A stretch of DNA of 64,000 nucleotides, taken from an uncultured Collinsella sp. (lineage in GTDB: Bacteria > Actinomycetota > Coriobacteriia > Coriobacteriales > Coriobacteriaceae). Below the pieces are notes generated by a model that was given only the letters and a program-made list of their open reading frames with translations, ran no database searches and was not told the DNA's origin. Position 1 is the stretch's first letter. Each line of letters starts with the position of its first letter. The translations under genes and the position numbers were made by a program. The DNA is taken from positions 53,881-117,880 of the forward strand of contig UQKQ01000008.1 in assembly GCA_900541645.1 (NCBI GenBank). The letters run 5' to 3'. Below are positions 60,286 through 64,000 of this stretch, in pieces.

Positions 60286-60810
60286 ATGAAGAAGACCATC
60301 GCAATCGGTTGCGACCATATCGTTACGGACGAGAAGATCTATCTGGCCGACCGCCTGGAGCAGGCTGGCTACAAGGTGCTCGACTGCGGCACCTACAGCC
60401 ACACCCGTACGCACTACCCCATCTACGGCAAGGCCGTGGGCGAGGCTGTTGCCAGCGGCAAGGCTGACTTTGGCGTGGCCCTGTGCGGCACCGGCATCGG
60501 CATCACCAACGCCGTCAACAAGGTTCCCGGCGCCCGCTGCGCCCTGGTTCGCGACATGACCTCTGCCCTGTATGCCCGTCGCGAGCTCAACGCCAACATC
60601 GTGGGCTTTGGCGGCAAGATCACCGGCGAGTTCCTGATGGCCGACATCATGCTTGCCTTCCTGGAGGAGCCCTACGACAAGACTCCCGAGCACGATGCCT
60701 TGATCGCCAAGATCGATGCCTGCAATAAGGCCGACGCCGAGGCTCAGGCCGACCCGCACTTCTTTGACGAGTTCCTGGAGAAGTGGGACCGCGGCGAATA
60801 CCACGACTAA
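60286..60810 (+). CDS. lacB: Galactose-6-phosphate isomerase subunit LacB
   Basis: 174 residues. The active-site CGTGIG is at residues 67-72, IGCDHIVTDEK at the N-terminus. It forms a mixed oligomer with LacA. GAAAGGA before the ATG, 63 bases after lacA. Confidence 0.93.
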   Translation: MKKTIAIGCDHIVTDEKIYLADRLEQAGYKVLDCGTYSHTRTHYPIYGKAVGEAVASGKADFGVALCGTGIGITNAVNKVPGARCALVRDMTSALYARRELNANIVGFGGKITGEFLMADIMLAFLEEPYDKTPEHDALIAKIDACNKADAEAQADPHFFDEFLEKWDRGEYHD

Positions 60811-61007
60811 GGAGGTTCCGGCGTTCTACCGAACGCCAGACCAGTCGACGCTGCGAAGCCATCTGGCGTGCGAGCTACTCTGATAAAACTTTTGCTTGCT
60901 GAGCTCGTGTGCGTCGTTTTGGCGGTACCCGGCATTCTGCAGCTTTTTAATTGACGGCTCGCGTTTCTGTGAGGGGCGCGGGCCGGTTTTCTAAACAGGA
61001 GTCCAAC

Positions 61008-61943
61008 ATGATTCTGACCGTTACCATGAACCCGTCGATTGATACGCGCTATCAGCTCGACAAGCTGATCATCGACGATGTTAACCGCGTGATGCCCGAA
61101 AAGACCGCTGGTGGCAAGGGCCTCAACGTGAGCCGTGTGCTGCTGCAGCTGGGTGACGACGTGCTCGCGACCGGCCTGCTTGGCGGCCACATGGGTGCCT
61201 ATATGGCCGAGCTCATGGATGCCGATGGCGTCAAGAATGACTTTGTGCCCATCGCCGGTGAGACGCGCATTTGCCTGAATATTCTGCACGAGGGTAATCA
61301 GACCGAGCTGCTGGAGAGCGGCCCGCAGATCGCCCCGGCCGAGCTCGAGGCCTTTACGGCCAAGTTCGCCGAGCTTGCAGCGAAGGCGGACGTTGTGACG
61401 CTTTCGGGCTCGCTGCCGCGTGGCGTCGATGCCGGCTACTATGCCGAGCTCGTCAAGATCGCCGAGGAGGCGGGCGCTAAGGTGCTGCTCGACACCTCGG
61501 GTGCATCGCTGGAGGCCGCGCTGGAGTCCGACGCTAAGCCTGAGCTCGTAAAGCCCAACCTGACCGAGATTAATGGCCTGCTAGGTACGTCCTTTACGAC
61601 CGATGATATCGATGCCTTGCGTGAGGCGCTTGCCGCCGATGGCCGCTTTGCCGGTATCCCTTGGGTTGTCGTTTCGATGGGCACTGCCGGCTCGGTGGGC
61701 TTCCATGAGGGTCGCGCGTTCCGCGCCAAGACGCCCGCGATTGCGGCAGTGAACGCGACGGGTTCCGGCGACTCGACCATCGCCGGCTTTGCGCATGCCA
61801 TTGCTGCTGGTGCCGACGACATCACGGTGCTCAAGACCGCCAATACCTGCGGCAAGCTCAACGCCATGGATCCCAAGACTGGCCACCTGGTCATGGACCG
61901 CTGGGACGAGATCTACAACAGCGTTGTCGTGACTGAACTGTAG
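61008..61943 (+). CDS. lacC: Tagatose-6-phosphate kinase (copy 2)
   Basis: 311 residues, nearly 90% identical to 38597-39532 by eye, with the same GGKGLNVSRVL and TGSGDSTIAG (catalytic Asp). Third step of the tagatose pathway. AGGAG precedes the ATG. The 197-base gap after lacB suggests an extra promoter or processing. lacD is missing; after a structured 340 bases the convergent galT follows. Confidence 0.9.
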   Translation: MILTVTMNPSIDTRYQLDKLIIDDVNRVMPEKTAGGKGLNVSRVLLQLGDDVLATGLLGGHMGAYMAELMDADGVKNDFVPIAGETRICLNILHEGNQTELLESGPQIAPAELEAFTAKFAELAAKADVVTLSGSLPRGVDAGYYAELVKIAEEAGAKVLLDTSGASLEAALESDAKPELVKPNLTEINGLLGTSFTTDDIDALREALAADGRFAGIPWVVVSMGTAGSVGFHEGRAFRAKTPAIAAVNATGSGDSTIAGFAHAIAAGADDITVLKTANTCGKLNAMDPKTGHLVMDRWDEIYNSVVVTEL

Positions 61944-61985
61944 GGTTACGCGGTTTTACCAAACCGCGTAACGGCGCGACGCTGC

Positions 61986-62086
61986 AAACGCCCCTAAGCG
62001 GCAATCTGACGTTCAATCGTCGGGCATGACCAAAAGGTCAATGCCCTCCTCTTTCACGTCACCTTGCTCGCTTAGGGGCGTTTTCG
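61986..62086 (+). terminator. Composite terminator of the lacABC genes
   Basis: AAACGCCCCTAAGCG (61986-62000) pairs perfectly with 62069-62083, ending in TTTT. The loop holds a hairpin GGGCATGACC/GGTCAATGCCC. Confidence 0.6.
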
Positions 62087-62124
62087 CTGTCGTTGCCAAG
62101 ACACCGGCGTTGCCTTGGTCGCAA

Positions 62125-62195
62125 GTAGTCATTGGGGACGCTCTTTAATGACTAGTCGTTTAAGAACGCCCCTTAAGAATGACCCCAATGACTAC
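62125..62195. repeat. Palindromic repeat, TTGGGGACG type
   Basis: 13-base arms at 62125-62137 and 62183-62195. Arms contain TTGGGGACG, like the units at 7623 and 8743. Confidence 0.55.
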
Positions 62196-62199
62196 ACTC

Positions 62200-62240
62200 A
62201 AAAAACGGCGCCCGCCGGCGATGTTGCCGGCGGGCGCCGT
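62200..62240 (-). terminator. Terminator of galT
   Basis: Perfect 15-base stem ACGGCGCCCGCCGGC (62205-62219) with 62226-62240; A run at 62200-62205 gives a minus-strand U run. Confidence 0.85.
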
Positions 62241-62256
62241 TGTCTTGAAGACGAAG

Positions 62257-62287
62257 TGATCCGTTTTCCTCCGTCCCCAAGGGATCA
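62257..62287. repeat. 31-base repeat shared with 41125-41155
   Basis: Exact inverse copy. It ends at the base before the galT stop codon. Confidence 0.7.
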
Positions 62288-63916
62288 TTACAGTGAGTCG
62301 ATAAAGCGCTGTTGGGCGGCGCGGCCGGCTTCGTCCCACTTAAAGACGCCGGCGTTGTCGAGCACGTGGCCAAACACCACGCCGACCTCCTCGTGCAGGA
62401 TGTCGATGGCGTTGTCCGCCGTAAGCTCGTCGGCGCGGCGGGCAAAGACGTCCTCGGCCCATGCGGCGTGGCTGCGGCAAAGGTCGTCGCCCTCGAGCGC
62501 ACCGGCAAGGTCGTAGCTGGCATCGGTCTTGGCCGCCAACAGGTGCTCACGGACAGCGCCGAGCTCGGGAACCAGGCGCGGCGGCAAAATGGCCAAGCCC
62601 ATGACCTCGATCAGGCCGATGTTCTCCTTTTTAATATGGTGATACTCGGCATGCGGGTGGAAAACGCCCAGCGGATGCTCGTCGGTCGTGATGTTGCAGC
62701 GAAGTGCCAGGTAGGCCTCGTAAATCTCGCCACCGGCATTGCCGCGGAAGTCGACGCGGCGGATGACGGGCGTCACGGTGTTGTGCGCTACGCCGTCGGC
62801 CGTGTGCGCGATAACGCCCACAGACTCATCGGTCCACTCGCGCCAGGCGAGGATAATCTTCTCGGCAGCGTCGAGCAACTGGGCGCGGTCGTGCGAGCGC
62901 AGTCGCAGCACCGAAAGCGGCCACTGCAACACGGTACCGCTGACCTGGTCAAAGCCGGGCACGCTAAACTGCGAGACTTCGGTGGCATGCATCATGGGGA
63001 ACTCGTGTGCGCCGCCCTGGAAGTGGGCGTGCGACAGAATCGAGCCGCCCACGATGGGCAGGTCGGCGTTGGAGCCGATAAAGTAGTGCGGGAACAGGTC
63101 CACAAAATCGAGCAGGCAGGTCAGACCCTTGCGGTCGACGTGCATCGGACGATGCTCGGAGCTCATAGCAATGCAGTGCTCGTTAAAGTACGCGTACGGG
63201 CTGTACTGGAAGCCCCAGCGCTCGCCGTCGAGCTGGATAGGGATAACTCGCAGGTTCTGACGGGCGGGATGGGCACCGCCGTCGGCTGCGGCGGAGCGTC
63301 CAGGGTAGCCCTCGTTCTCGATGCACAGCTGACAGGCGGGATACTTCTCGCTCGTGTTTTTGGCGGCACCGGCCGCGGCAATATCGCGCGGGTCCTTCTC
63401 AGGCTTGGACAGGTTGATGGTGATCTCCAGGTCGCCCCAGTTGGTGGGGGTGCTCCATTTGATATTGCGCGCGATGGCGGCGCGGCGCACGTAGCCGGCG
63501 TCGCAGCATAGACCGTAGAACCAGTCGGTTGCGGCGCGGGGCTCCTTGACACCAATGCGGCCGTTGAATTCCTCGTTTACAACCGAAGGCCTCGGCATCA
63601 GCACGCCCATGATGCGCATGGCGATGCGATCGCGGCCCGATGCCGTGTCCTCGGCGGCGCCGTTGGCAACGGCAGCCTCGGAAAGCGCGGCAAGCGTGCC
63701 TTCAAGGTCAAAGTTGGGGAGTGTATCGGGGTGCAAGAGCGAAATCTTCTCGGTCTTGAGCGCCCAGGCCATGTCGAGTGCGGGGCCCGTGGCGCCGATG
63801 CACTCCAGAATGGTGTTGTAGGCCCAGATGCGGTCGTCCTGTCCGATCATCGATCGGTGGATAGCATATTCGATGAGGCCCTGCGCAGCCTCGCGCGCGT
63901 CAGTCATTACAGCCAT
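62288..63916 (-). CDS. galT: Galactose-1-phosphate uridylyltransferase, Gram-positive type
   Basis: 542 residues, the long type II GalT of Firmicutes and gut Actinobacteria. The active-site histidines are in SHAHFQGG (H296, H298). It exchanges UMP between UDP-glucose and galactose-1-P in the Leloir pathway. galK and galE are not in the window. ATG at 63916 is chosen for AAGGGGG upstream; 63907 is an alternative. The organism thus has both Leloir and tagatose routes. Confidence 0.9.
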   Translation of the reverse strand: MAVMTDAREAAQGLIEYAIHRSMIGQDDRIWAYNTILECIGATGPALDMAWALKTEKISLLHPDTLPNFDLEGTLAALSEAAVANGAAEDTASGRDRIAMRIMGVLMPRPSVVNEEFNGRIGVKEPRAATDWFYGLCCDAGYVRRAAIARNIKWSTPTNWGDLEITINLSKPEKDPRDIAAAGAAKNTSEKYPACQLCIENEGYPGRSAAADGGAHPARQNLRVIPIQLDGERWGFQYSPYAYFNEHCIAMSSEHRPMHVDRKGLTCLLDFVDLFPHYFIGSNADLPIVGGSILSHAHFQGGAHEFPMMHATEVSQFSVPGFDQVSGTVLQWPLSVLRLRSHDRAQLLDAAEKIILAWREWTDESVGVIAHTADGVAHNTVTPVIRRVDFRGNAGGEIYEAYLALRCNITTDEHPLGVFHPHAEYHHIKKENIGLIEVMGLAILPPRLVPELGAVREHLLAAKTDASYDLAGALEGDDLCRSHAAWAEDVFARRADELTADNAIDILHEEVGVVFGHVLDNAGVFKWDEAGRAAQQRFIDSL

Positions 63917-64000
63917 GCCGCGTAAGCCCCCTTGTCAGAAATTGCGTAGTGGCGGGGAGAGGCCCCGCCCCGCCCGCCCGTCCTCTTGGGGATGGAGGGG
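63917..64000. other. galT upstream sequence at window end
   Basis: 84 bases, with a GC-rich hairpin-like run (GGCGGGGAGAGGCCCCGCC near 63952). No gene visible before the window ends. Confidence 0.4.

Larger units (their letters stand above)
61944..62287. other. Intergenic sequence between convergent lacC and galT, rich in hairpins
   Basis: Contains, in order: a perfect 12-base hairpin at 61945-61972; a 15-base stem 61986-62000/62069-62083 enclosing a nested hairpin; a palindrome with GTAGTCATTGGGG arms (62125-62137/62183-62195); the galT terminator 62200-62240; and a copy of the 31-base repeat at 62257-62287. No gene. Confidence 0.7.

Overview
The window reads as a chromosomal segment of a gut Coriobacteriia, most likely a Collinsella. 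This is an inference from the GC-rich coding style, the actinobacterial topoisomerase I with a Lys/Ala tail, the tmk-holB-PSP1 order, and an unusually dense set of PTS and tagatose-pathway genes. No 16S gene or plasmid or phage backbone is present.

Region 1 (1-23 kb) is mostly core genome: an aspartate-type aminotransferase, a STAS protein, tatA-tatC-hypA-hypB, topA, a zinc-ribbon membrane protein, tmk-holB-ricT-like, comF, an orphan possible nuclease, a solute-binding lipoprotein, hpf, degV, a beta-hydroxyacid dehydrogenase with a metal-binding tail, NAD isocitrate dehydrogenase and a SurA-like membrane protein. A near-consensus promoter at 14816-14844 starts a segment of about 320 nt whose two ends pair with each other. 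It is a candidate large structured RNA between comF and hpf.

Region 2 (23-43 kb) is amino-sugar and galactoside utilisation. nagE (with an amber codon at codon 6), a GntR regulator, nagA and yhcH handle GlcNAc. They are followed by a bgaC-type GH35 galactosidase, a mannose-family PTS (IIB, IIC, IID, a TPR-like membrane protein, IIA), a second GntR, agaS, a second nagA, a flavodoxin, a LacX-like epimerase, lacC, a copied nagA fragment with a second yhcH, tRNA-Thr(CGT), a PTS IIB-like protein lacking its catalytic His, and galM. The set matches use of Gal-beta-1,3-HexNAc (mucin core 1 or lacto-N-biose type) sugars.

Region 3 (42.7-64 kb) is lactose and beta-galactoside use by the tagatose-6-phosphate route. 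It holds a DeoR/LacR regulator, a GntR plus TIM-barrel pair divergent from a LacE-type PTS, a ParE/Phd-type toxin-antitoxin pair, two lacG-lacE cassettes each divergent from its own LacI regulator, lacF, an IS200-type insertion sequence, lacA, lacB, a second lacC and galT. The tagatose-1,6-bisphosphate aldolase is not in the window.

Several regulatory and repeat families tie the sugar loci together. They are a GTRAACG motif upstream of nearly every sugar operon, LacR-like TGTTC direct repeats before lacR, lacF and lacA, LacI palindromes centred on AACGTT, and six copies of a 55-63 bp palindrome (TCTCGATCTGTAACA arms) around the lac cassettes.
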